Assembly: GCA_942492375.1 (NCBI GenBank)
Contig: CALOEL010000018.1
Span: 86,941 to 150,940 of the forward strand
Reading direction: 5' to 3'
Origin: JAHEAO01 sp942492375
GTDB lineage: Bacteria; Pseudomonadota; Alphaproteobacteria; Rhodobacterales; Rhodobacteraceae
Length of the DNA: 64,000 bases
Below are positions 27,211 through 36,227 of this stretch, one piece after another. A program made the position numbers and the translations under genes. The notes beneath the pieces are model-generated. The model made no database searches. It saw nothing but the letters and a program-made list of their open reading frames with translations, and was not told the origin of the DNA. How positions within the stretch are numbered: position 1 is the first letter of the stretch; the number at the start of each line of letters is the position of its first letter.

Positions 27211-27847
27211 GGTCGCGGCCCCGTTCCAGAGAGTTGAGCGCGTAGACAAGCGCTGAATGCCCCGCCGCGTCCAGCGACTTCGTCACCGCCTGACGCGATT
27301 TTCCCAAGGTGCGGGCGACCTCGGTATAGGTCAGGTCCTGGCCCGGGGCCAGAAAGGGCAGGATGGCGGCGGCCTGTGCGCCGGTCCAGCCCTGCGAGAG
27401 GTGATCGGCGAGGATGATCGCGGCGTTGAGCGCTCCATCCTCGGCGAAGGCCATCCGGATCGAAAGGTCACTTGCGGTCAGGAAATCCAGGTTGCGCCCC
27501 GATCTGACGAAAACCTCCGCGTTCTCCTCGTTAAGGTTCTGCCCGACCGGGCCGGAAACCCGACCTTCCGAGATCGCGATATAGCTATCGAACGCCTCGT
27601 CCCTGGCCCGCAGCGCCGCGCGAAAGGCCAGCGCCGAGCGCAGGGCGAGGGCGGGCCGGGCCAGCACCACCTGCCAGCCGTCGCCGCGGTGGCGGGTGAA
27701 GTGCAGCGGTGCGCCATGCCAGGCCGCCTGCGTCTCGGCGCAATCGGCGAGGGCCTCGAAGGCGCCGTTGATCCGCGATTCGCCCAGCCGGGTCGAATCG
27801 ACAAGGTCGCCGGTGAGAACGGCGATGGGATGGTTGGTGGCGTTCAT
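27203..27847 (-). CDS. SatD-like regulator with nucleotidyl-cyclase-like N terminus and C-terminal HTH
   Basis: A 214-residue protein. Its N-terminal part (VLTGDLVDSTRLGES...HFTRHRGDGWQVVLARPALALRSALAFRAALRARDE) resembles SatD and the class III nucleotidyl-cyclase/GGDEF-like fold: a GDLVDST loop and then GDGWQ. The C terminus (ATRAQAVTKS, from LTYTEVARTLGKSRQAVTKSLDAAG) has a winged-helix look. Pairing of SatD with DUF3307 is a known gene neighbourhood. The start ATG 27847 sits just under four palindromic boxes spaced 30 bp apart, which suggests autoregulation. Ligand and enzyme activity are unknown. Confidence 0.7.
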   Translation of the reverse strand: MNATNHPIAVLTGDLVDSTRLGESRINGAFEALADCAETQAAWHGAPLHFTRHRGDGWQVVLARPALALRSALAFRAALRARDEAFDSYIAISEGRVSGPVGQNLNEENAEVFVRSGRNLDFLTASDLSIRMAFAEDGALNAAIILADHLSQGWTGAQAAAILPFLAPGQDLTYTEVARTLGKSRQAVTKSLDAAGHSALVYALNSLERGRDHG

Positions 27848-27850
27848 GGC

Positions 27851-27958
27851 GCAACTTATATCAGATGCGAATTAGATTGCGCAACCTATTTTGGTTGCTT
27901 TTGCTGTTTCGCAACTAATTAAGGATGCTTAACGCAATTTGCACCCGATAATGGATGC
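27851..27958. repeat. Four 18-bp imperfect palindromes at exact 30-bp spacing (operator array)
   Basis: The boxes begin at 27851, 27881, 27911 and 27941: GCAACTTATATCAGATGC, GCAACCTATTTTGGTTGC, GCAACTAATTAAGGATGC and GCACCCGATAATGGATGC. The consensus is GCAACYNATWWNGGATGC; the second box has a perfect GCAACC/GGTTGC dyad. The 12-base linkers are unrelated in sequence, so only the boxes are conserved. The spacing of just under three helical turns would put bound dimers near the same face of the DNA. The array covers the whole promoter of the SatD-like gene. Confidence 0.85.
27855..27884 (-). promoter_or_regulatory. Likely promoter of the SatD-like/DUF3307 pair, leaderless
   Basis: On the minus strand TTGCGC (27884-27879) and TATAAG (27860-27855) are separated by 18 bases. 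Transcription would start around 27848, at the ATG itself, so the mRNA is probably leaderless; there is no ribosome binding site in front of ATG 27847. Boxes 1 and 2 of the operator array overlap the -10 and -35 elements. Confidence 0.5.
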
Positions 27959-27987
27959 GTCTTCAATGCGCTGTCTTTCGACACGAA

Positions 27988-28014
27988 AGCGCGCCCCGGA
28001 AGGCGCGCTACACC
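27988..28014 (-). terminator. Hairpin downstream of the SufT-like gene
   Basis: AGCGCGCC (27988-27995) pairs perfectly with GGCGCGCT (28002-28009) around a short loop. On the minus strand the stem lies 16 bases after the SufT-like stop and is followed by TTTCG. It may end that transcript, although the T-run is short. Confidence 0.5.
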
Positions 28015-28029
28015 GTTGTCAATGACAGG

Positions 28030-28392
28030 CTACATGAACCCGAGTTCAAGCCGCGCTTCATCCGACATCATCTCCATCCCCCAGGGCGGATCCCAGGACA
28101 TGTGGACCTCGACCTGCTTGACGCCGGGCAGGGGTTCGACGGCATCGGCGACCCATCCCGGCATCTCGCCCGCGACAGGGCAACCCGGCGCGGTGAGGGT
28201 CATCGTGATGTTGACCTCGTTCTCGTCGTCGATATCGATCGTGTAGACCAGCCCGAGATCGTAGATATTCACCGGAATTTCCGGGTCGAACACCGTCCGA
28301 CAGGCCTCGACGACGCTTTCGTAAAGCGGGTGGTCGGTGCTGGATGGCGGAATGAGGGGCGCACCCTCGATCTTGTTTGCCTGCTCGGTCAT
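28030..28392 (-). CDS. SufT/MIP18-like (DUF59) iron-sulfur assembly protein
   Basis: A 120-residue protein of the DUF59/MIP18 family. Hallmarks are EACRTVFDPEIPVNIYDLGLVYTIDI and NITMTLTAPGCPVAGEMPGWVADAVEPLPGV with the conserved cysteine in the TAPGCP loop, and the C-terminal SWDPPWGMEMMSDEAR. Such proteins help load Fe-S clusters onto target enzymes (SufT in SUF operons). It is not in a suf operon here. ATG 28392 is the right start; the longer frame upstream overlaps the divergent tgt gene. Confidence 0.9.
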   Translation of the reverse strand: MTEQANKIEGAPLIPPSSTDHPLYESVVEACRTVFDPEIPVNIYDLGLVYTIDIDDENEVNITMTLTAPGCPVAGEMPGWVADAVEPLPGVKQVEVHMSWDPPWGMEMMSDEARLELGFM

Positions 28393-28545
28393 GGCAGCCT
28401 CATCTGATTTCCGACTGAATATATAAGGATTGCGCGGGCAAAGGTCCAGCCGTCCGGCACCACCTGCTTCCACGGCCCCCCGCGCAAGACCGGGGCGCGG
28501 TATATCGGCTTTGCAACCCGGCCGGAACTTGGCTATCGCACTGCC

Positions 28546-29686
28546 ATGAGCCAGAGCTTTTCCTTCACCCTCGCCGCCACCGACGGCGCCGCCCGCACCG
28601 GCACGATCCACACGCCGAGGGGAGAGATCCGCACCCCGGCCTTCATGCCCGTGGGCACCGCCGCCACCGTCAAGGCGATGCTGCCCGAAAGCGTCCGCGC
28701 CACCGGCGCCGACATCCTTCTGGGCAACACCTACCACCTGATGCTGCGCCCCACGGCAGAACGCATCGACCGGCTGGGCGGCTTGCACAGGTTCATGAAC
28801 TGGGACCGCCCGATCCTGACCGACAGCGGCGGCTTCCAGGTGATGAGCCTCGCCGACCTGCGCAAGCTGACCGAAGAGGGCGTCCGCTTCAAATCCCATA
28901 TCGACGGCTCTGACCACATGCTGACGCCCGAACGCAGCATGGAGATCCAGCGGCTACTCGGGTCCGACATCGTCATGTGTTTCGACGAATGTCCCGCGCT
29001 TCCCGCAACCGATGACCGCGTCGCCGAAAGCATGCGGCTCTCGATGCGCTGGGCGCAGAGGTCGAAGGACGCCTTCGGCGACCGCCCCGGCCACGCGCTG
29101 TTCGGCATCCAGCAGGGCGGCGTCAACCGGGAGCTTCGCGCCGAAAGCGCCGAGAAACTCAAGGCCATCGGCTTTGACGGCTATGCGATCGGCGGCCTGG
29201 CGGTGGGAGAGGGGCAGGAGGCGATGTTCGGCGTCCTCGACCACGCCCCCGCGATGCTGCCCGAGGACAAGCCGCGCTACCTGATGGGCGTCGGCAAGCC
29301 CGACGACATCGTCGGCGCGGTCAAGCGCGGCGTCGACATGATGGATTGCGTGCTGCCCTCGCGGTCCGGCCGGACCGGGCAGGTCTTCACCCGCCGCGGG
29401 GTGCTCAACATCAAGAACGCCCGCCACCAGGACGATCCGCGCCCGCTGGATCAGGACTGCGCCTGTCCCGCCTGCCGCAACTATTCCCGCGCCTATCTGC
29501 ACCACGTGTTCCGCGCGCAGGAGATCATCAGCTCGGATGCTGCTGACCTGGCACAACCTGCACTACTATCAGGACCTGATTCAGGCGATGCGCGACGCCA
29601 TCGCCGGGGGACGGTTCGCGGCATGGGAGGCGGCCTTCCATGCGCAACGGGCGGAAGGGGATGTCGAAGCGTTTACGTCAAACTGA
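28546..29686 (+). pseudogene. tgt: tRNA-guanosine(34) transglycosylase, interrupted by one frameshift
   Basis: The TIM-barrel enzyme exchanges G34 for preQ1 in tRNAs with GUN anticodons during queuosine synthesis. The catalytic Asp in LTDSGGFQV, the second Asp in GGVDMMDCVLPSRSGRTG, and zinc ligands CACPAC are intact. The correct frame runs to TCG at 29533-29535. There one extra G (29535/29536) shifts the frame; the expected tail MLLTWHNLHYYQDLIQAMRD resumes in the next frame at 29537 and ends at TGA 29684-29686. Corrected length would be 379 residues, as in normal Tgt. The unshifted frame would continue to 29778 with unrelated residues. Either a real mutation or a sequencing error. Confidence 0.85.
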
Positions 29687-30568
29687 GTTTCTCGACTGCT
29701 TCAGCAATTGCGCGCCAAGAAGAGACCAATCGCGCTTGCCCTCCAACCGGGCCTTCATGCACGAAGCTGCGTCCTTGAGATCTTCCATTAGAAACCAGAA
29801 AAGCCGGATCCCAAAGGGCACATTCATGAAGCTTCGGGTCAGCGATACCTCTGTCCGTTCATTCGCATGTTCGGTCAGCGTGATCTCTTCTCGAACGGAG
29901 TAGTCACCTCGCCTCGACGAGGCAATCAATGGACGTGACAACGTGCGGAAGTAGGTGCGCGGCTTCGCGGCCTCGATGGTCAAGAGAGTTGAAGAATCGT
30001 TGTAGCCGTCCTTGCGCGGCAAGATCATCAGAAAGTCAGCCTCCGTGCCTGACGGCGGCGCGAGAAATTGAGTTTGCGGCCAATAGCGCCGCGCGGCAGT
30101 TTCCGGGGAGGGGAACAACCCTGCCCAAACATCTTCGATAGGGCGATCTATCATGAAATTCGTGGTTCGCGCGGGGATGTCGCTGCGCCAGACGTCAATG
30201 AGCAAGTCGCCGTAAACGAGTTTGTAGATGCCGGAATATGTTATGAACAGGGTCAGCCCGTATGCCCATGGCCCAACACCATCCGCCCCGGTCAACCGGT
30301 CGAGAACCGGGTGCAAAATCGCCACGGAAATCAAGGCCAGCAGCACTATTTCCATGGCTTGAAGGCAGAATGGCGCAAGATATGTTGCCAGAACAAGGGG
30401 CACTCCGACGACGAGAAGCGTCAACGCTATCCAGAGACCCGCGTCAGGCTCGTGCGGATCCGGCAGTACTTGCCACATGCCAAAGAGCGCTGCCGAGGTC
30501 ACGAACAAGCCAAAGAGCAGGGTGCATAGAACGAAGCGACGCCATTGGCGCTGCAGACGGTCAAGCAT
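29678..30568 (-). CDS. Membrane protein with SRPBCC/START-like C-terminal domain
   Basis: A 296-residue protein. Four hydrophobic segments lie in the first 130 residues (FVLCTLLFGLFVTSAALFG; IALTLLVVGVPLVLATYLAPF; IVLLALISVAILHPVL; YGLTLFITYSGIYKLVYG). A soluble domain follows, with FMIDRPIEDVWAGLFPSPE and LTRSFMNVPFGIRLFWFLMED, which looks like a polyketide-cyclase/START-type lipid-binding fold. Start ATG 30568 follows GGGAG. Its base composition is visibly less GC-rich than the neighbours, so it may have been acquired. It overlaps the corrected tgt end by nine bases, convergently. Family unknown. Confidence 0.7.
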   Translation of the reverse strand: MLDRLQRQWRRFVLCTLLFGLFVTSAALFGMWQVLPDPHEPDAGLWIALTLLVVGVPLVLATYLAPFCLQAMEIVLLALISVAILHPVLDRLTGADGVGPWAYGLTLFITYSGIYKLVYGDLLIDVWRSDIPARTTNFMIDRPIEDVWAGLFPSPETAARRYWPQTQFLAPPSGTEADFLMILPRKDGYNDSSTLLTIEAAKPRTYFRTLSRPLIASSRRGDYSVREEITLTEHANERTEVSLTRSFMNVPFGIRLFWFLMEDLKDAASCMKARLEGKRDWSLLGAQLLKQSRNSV

Positions 30569-30718
30569 CGCGTCTCCCGCTCGCCGGCGCACCCGACCCA
30601 TTGTATGAATTCATAGGTAGTCTTCCGATCCAGCCCGTTCTTCCGAGGGAAGAGTTGCATTGGCTGGAGACGAATGTTGGGCGAGAGTTGGGCGGGAGCA
30701 CGACGCGCGCAAGAGCTT

Positions 30719-31357
30719 TCACTCGTTCCCCTGTACCCGGTCCAGCCCCGGCGCGTCGGCCTGCAAGAGCCGCAGCAGCTGATCGGTCGACAAGGCCGTG
30801 CAGAACTCGCCATGCATCGAGGCGACGGACAGTGCGTGCACCAGTTCGGGCTCGTGGTCGGTGCCGTCCGGGCCGACGCGGTTCGTGGTGGCGCAGGCAT
30901 CCTCTGCCAGGTAGACGTCATAGCCCATGTTGCCGGCCATCCGCACCGTGGTCTCGACGCAGAAATTGGTGAAGAACCCGCCTACGACCAGACGCCTGAT
31001 CCCGGCGCGGCGCAGTTCTATCTCAAGCGGGGTGCCAAGAAATCCGCTGTTAACGTCCTTTTCCACTACGATATCGCCATCCGCCGTTTCCAGCCCGTCG
31101 ATCTGGGCCCCCGTCGGCAGCGAGAATTTCAGCGGCGAGGCGGCCTCTCGCGAATCGTGCCGGGTGAAGGCCACCTGCCGCCCGACATCGCGGAAGGCGC
31201 GCAGAAGGTCGCGCTGCCGGTCCTCGGCCTTGGGGTTGTTGCGCCGCCCGGTCGGGCCGCCCCAATGGTCGAGAACGTTGACGCCGGTCTGCACGTCGAT
31301 CAGCAGCAGCGCGCTGTCGGGTCCGAATTTCTGGATCATCGTCGCGAATTCCCTCAT
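30719..31357 (-). CDS. Isochorismatase-family cysteine hydrolase
   Basis: A 212-residue hydrolase of the nicotinamidase/isochorismatase fold. The catalytic triad is visible: Asp in ALLLIDVQTGV, Lys in IVVEKDVNSGF, and Cys in GGFFTNFCVETTVRMAGNMGYDV. The substrate cannot be predicted; many act on amides or ureido compounds. It lies upstream of lon but on the opposite strand. Some in-frame methionines near the start (Met1, Met7) leave the exact N terminus uncertain; Met7 gives a typical family start. Confidence 0.88.
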   Translation of the reverse strand: MREFATMIQKFGPDSALLLIDVQTGVNVLDHWGGPTGRRNNPKAEDRQRDLLRAFRDVGRQVAFTRHDSREAASPLKFSLPTGAQIDGLETADGDIVVEKDVNSGFLGTPLEIELRRAGIRRLVVGGFFTNFCVETTVRMAGNMGYDVYLAEDACATTNRVGPDGTDHEPELVHALSVASMHGEFCTALSTDQLLRLLQADAPGLDRVQGNE

Positions 31358-31691
31358 TCATTTCTGCCACATGCTAGCGTTGGCGTGCCCGAATGCTGTC
31401 CCGGGCCGACCGAAATGCCCGCGCCTTTGTCGCGTCTGCGCTAGCGTGACCCGCGCACAAGGACGTTACCGGGAAATGTCGCGGAATCGGCGCATCGTTC
31501 AACTTTTCCCTGATTATTCGGCAAAAGTCGCCTTGCCCCTGCGGCCCGCGAAAGGCAGACTATGCGCAGCCACGACTGGCGCTGGTTGAAACTGTAGGGG
31601 GTCAGCCCCAGATATTGGGCCAGAAACGGAGAAGGCCGCAAGGTTGCCACAAAGTGGGGCCAGTGTCTTCTTGCCAAGCTGAGGAAACCGA
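31358..31691. other. Intergenic region between the hydrolase and lon
   Basis: This 334-bp divergent intergenic stretch holds no convincing gene. It must contain the promoters of both lon and the hydrolase. I see a GGGG-TCAG-CCCC hairpin near 31600 and CTTGCC-like elements, but no match good enough to call a heat-shock promoter. Confidence 0.4.
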
Positions 31692-34100
<2,409 letters not shown>

Positions 34101-34120
34101 CCCATCTGCACCTGAACCTG

Positions 34121-34150
34121 AAAAGGGCGCGTCGTCGGACGCGCCCTTTT
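34121..34150 (+). terminator. Strong intrinsic terminator after lon
   Basis: GGGCGCGTC (34125-34133) and GACGCGCCC (34138-34146) make a 9-bp stem with loop GTCG, flanked by AAAA and TTTT that extend the stem further. This is a classic bidirectional-looking terminator 20 bases after the lon stop. Confidence 0.9.
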
Positions 34151-34230
34151 CACATCAACGCCACTGTGGAAAAACCGGCGCGGTGCCGCTATCCTGCGCA
34201 TCAGAGCAGCAAGTGAAAGGCAGGCACCTC

Positions 34231-34614
34231 ATGGCCACGAAGGCCCCCAATTCCAGTTCGTCCGAGCCGAAATCCGTCGCGAAACCGGCGTCGGCCGTCA
34301 CCACCTCCGTTCCCTCGGACAGCGGCGACAATGCCGGCCCCTCGTTCATCCGGCGCAAGGAATTCGTCGAGCGGGTGGTTACCTCATCCGGCCTGAAACC
34401 GAACCAGGTGAAATCGGCGCTTGACGCGGTGCTGAAGGAGCTGGGCGATGCGCTCTCGGCGGGCGAGGCCGTGAACCTGCCGCCGCTCGGCAAGCTCAGT
34501 GTCAACCGCCAGAAGGATCTCAAGAAGGGCGAGGTGCTGATCTGCAAACTGCGCCGCCCTGCGCCGTCGCAGAAAATCCAGCCGGCCCTTGCGGAGTCGA
34601 CCGAGGAAGGCTAA
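34231..34614 (+). CDS. HU/IHF-family DNA-binding protein with an N-terminal extension
   Basis: A 127-residue protein. Residues 1-40 form a Ser/Pro/Ala-rich disordered tail (KAPNSSSSEPKSVAKPASAV). The rest aligns with HU: IRRKEFVERVVTSSGLKPNQVKSALDAVLKELGDALSAGEAVNLPPLGKLSVNRQKDLKKGEVLICKL, keeping the helical dimerisation region and beta-arms, though the DNA-intercalating RNP arm is short and altered. ATG 34231 is preceded by a modest ribosome binding site (AAAGGCAGG). It is likely a nucleoid protein with modified binding. It lies after the lon terminator and before tRNA-Val. Confidence 0.85.
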   Translation: MATKAPNSSSSEPKSVAKPASAVTTSVPSDSGDNAGPSFIRRKEFVERVVTSSGLKPNQVKSALDAVLKELGDALSAGEAVNLPPLGKLSVNRQKDLKKGEVLICKLRRPAPSQKIQPALAESTEEG

Positions 34615-34627
34615 GACCCGCGCCGTC

Positions 34628-34702
34628 GGGTGATTAGCTCAGTGGTAGAGCGCTTCGTTCACATCGAAGATGTCAGGGGTTCAAATCCCTTATCACCCAC
34701 CA
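34628..34702 (+). tRNA. tRNA-Val (anticodon CAC)
   Basis: The 75-nt gene has acceptor GGGTGAT/ATCACCC, D-loop AGTGGTA, anticodon stem CTTCG/CGAAG with loop TTCACAT (CAC), TTCAAAT T-loop and an encoded CCA. It reads GUG. Confidence 0.95.
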
Positions 34703-34711
34703 GGATTTCGA

Positions 34712-34740
34712 AGGCGCGCCGGCAAGGCGCGCCTCTTGTT
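34712..34740 (+). terminator. Terminator after tRNA-Val(CAC)
   Basis: AGGCGCGCC (34712-34720), GGCAA and GGCGCGCCT (34726-34734) form a perfect 9-bp stem followed by CTTGTT, ten bases after the tRNA end. Confidence 0.75.
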
Positions 34741-34755
34741 CCAGATGGTCCGCAA

Positions 34756-34992
34756 TCACAGGTGCCCTTCGCGGAAGCCGGGGCGCATGTGCTCTGGCCG
34801 GCGCGGCTGCCGCGCATCTTGCGCCCCGATGTCGCGCGCCAGATGCGGCCGGGACATCAGGTGGTCGAAGGCCCGATACTGTGCCCGACACCGAGCCCGG
34901 GATGAAAGCCCCGCGGCAAGCCGCCGGATCATGCGCAGACCCGCCGGCAGTCGTGACTGTAATGCGGGCGTGAAGTCTTTGGTCTTGTACAT
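34756..34992 (-). CDS. Small DUF1127-like protein under a SoxR/MerR-type promoter
   Basis: A 78-residue basic protein. The segment RRLAAGLSSRARCRAQYRAFDHLMSRPHLARDIGAQD resembles the DUF1127/YjiS motif ending in L.RDIG. ATG 34992 is preceded by AGAGGA, eight bases upstream. The promoter has a 19-bp spacer and a SoxR-like palindrome (see the separate entry). DUF1127 proteins of alphaproteobacteria are small RNA-binding or stress-linked proteins; the role here is inferred. The remaining C terminus (RRPEHMRPGFREG) is less conserved. Confidence 0.65.
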   Translation of the reverse strand: MYKTKDFTPALQSRLPAGLRMIRRLAAGLSSRARCRAQYRAFDHLMSRPHLARDIGAQDARQPRRPEHMRPGFREGHL

Positions 34993-35027
34993 GCTTCGAT
35001 CCTCTTTCGCGAATCCAGAGGATCGGC

Positions 35028-35058
35028 AAGCTAGAACCTCAACCATACTTCAGGTCAA
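35028..35058 (-). promoter_or_regulatory. SoxR/MerR-type promoter with 19-bp spacer
   Basis: On the minus strand TTGACC (35058-35053), a 19-bp spacer and TAGCTT (35033-35028) make a promoter with the over-long spacer typical of MerR-family activators. The spacer region contains a 20-bp imperfect palindrome, ACCTCAACCATACTTCAGGT on the plus strand (35036-35055), in which CCTCAA-N6-TTCAGG differs from the SoxR core CCTCAA-N6-TTGAGG by one base. It drives the DUF1127-like gene; its divergent partner is the histidine phosphatase gene. Confidence 0.6.
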
Positions 35059-35080
35059 GAGCTTTCGTCAGGAAACGGCC

Positions 35081-35665
35081 ATGCGCGGAAACCACCCCGA
35101 ACTCTTCATCCTGCGCCATGGCCAGACCGAGTGGAATGCCGCAGGCCGGATGCAGGGCGCGCTGGATTCGCCGCTGACCGGTCTCGGCCGCGAACACGCC
35201 GTCGTGCAGGCCCGCATCCTGCGCGCGCTCGACCTGCCCGCCGACGTGACCTTTCACTGCTCGCCGCAGGGCCGCGCCCGCCAGACGGCCGGGATCGCGC
35301 TGGCGGGCTTGTCCGCTGCGGTGAAGATCGACGACCGGTTGCGGGAGGTCTCGGTCGGCCGGTTCGAGGGGCTGACGCTGACCGACCTTCAGCAAGGCTG
35401 GCCCGAGATCATGAACGGCGCCTCGCCGCTCAGCTGGCATTTCCGCGCGCCGGGCGGCGAAAGCTTCGACGCGTTCCGCGCCCGCATCGCCGACTGGCTG
35501 GCCGAACAGACCGCGCCCGCCGTCGTGGTCACCGATGGCATGGTCTCGGCCGTGCTGTGCGGCCTGGTGCTGGGGCTGGACATCGACGGGATCGCCGGGC
35601 TGCCGCGTGGGCAGGGGATCGTCTATCACGTTCGGGACGGCATCCACCGCCGGATCGAGGTATAG
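35081..35665 (+). CDS. Histidine phosphatase superfamily protein with altered second catalytic site
   Basis: A 194-residue phosphoglycerate mutase-like protein. The first catalytic motif is intact: LFILRHGQTEWNAAGRMQG with His in RHG, and DSPLTGLG. The phosphate-binding Arg is in CSPQGRARQTAG, and the acid residue is in RLREVSVGRFEGL. The second histidine of the family, normally in a VVTHG motif, is replaced: here VVVTDGMVSAVL has Asp. This may reduce or abolish phosphatase activity. ATG 35081 follows CAGGAAA. Confidence 0.85.
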   Translation: MRGNHPELFILRHGQTEWNAAGRMQGALDSPLTGLGREHAVVQARILRALDLPADVTFHCSPQGRARQTAGIALAGLSAAVKIDDRLREVSVGRFEGLTLTDLQQGWPEIMNGASPLSWHFRAPGGESFDAFRARIADWLAEQTAPAVVVTDGMVSAVLCGLVLGLDIDGIAGLPRGQGIVYHVRDGIHRRIEV

Positions 35666-35678
35666 CTGCCCCCGCTTT

Positions 35679-35708
35679 CTTCTGTTTCCAAATATCCTCG
35701 CCGAAGGC
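35679..35708. repeat. Copy 2 of the dispersed 30-bp intergenic element, reversed
   Basis: Read on the minus strand, GCCTTCGGCGAGGATATTTG followed by GAAACAGAAG matches copy 1 at 12951-12980 in about three quarters of positions. It lies just after the histidine phosphatase stop. An adjacent ATCGCGC/GCGCGAT hairpin (35709-35726) may belong to it. Confidence 0.5.
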
Positions 35709-35773
35709 ATCGCGCGTCAGCGCGATATCCGCACTTGAAACGCCGTATCAGGCGGGATAAAGCCCGGCCACAG

Positions 35774-35849
<76 letters not shown>

Positions 35850-35956
35850 AACTCCGTCACGCCGATCCGTTCTTTTCCCGCCTTTGCCGCTTGACGGGGC
35901 AGGGGGTCCGTCATAGAAGGCCCCTCACGTTCGGGCCTCGCCCGGACGGGCAGCGG

Positions 35957-36033
35957 GCGGTTGTAGCTCAGTTGGTTAGAGTACCGGCCTGTCACGCCGG
36001 GGGTCGCGGGTTCGAGCCCCGTCAACCGCGCCA
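35957..36033 (+). tRNA. tRNA-Asp (anticodon GUC), copy 1
   Basis: The 77-nt gene has acceptor GCGGTTG/CAACCGC, anticodon loop CTGTCAC (GTC), TTCGAGC T-loop and CCA. The 5' flank GGACGGGCAGCGG and 3' flank CCGCTG-C-CCCGTCC are complementary, extending the acceptor stem into a long precursor helix. Confidence 0.95.
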
Positions 36034-36069
36034 CCGCTGCCCCGTCCGTTCAAGGCCCGCAACCGATGC

Positions 36070-36146
36070 GCGGTTGTAGCTCAGTTGGTTAGAGTACCGG
36101 CCTGTCACGCCGGGGGTCGCGGGTTCGAGCCCCGTCAACCGCGCCA
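36070..36146 (+). tRNA. tRNA-Asp (anticodon GUC), copy 2
   Basis: The 77-nt sequence is identical to the first tRNA-Asp over the whole gene, 36 bases downstream, with an encoded CCA. Tandem duplication or gene conversion keeps them identical. The flanks are not shared. Confidence 0.95.
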
Positions 36147-36227
36147 TTTCCATCGTCGCAGCTAATGTTCGGTCTGCTCCGCTCTGTCGTCCTGCGGTGG
36201 TCATGGACGGCCCGAACGGAAGTTCAA

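Noticed and set aside
31358..31691. Heat-shock (RpoH) promoter for lon
   Set aside because: CTTGCC near 31532 exists but no acceptable -10 element follows at the right distance.
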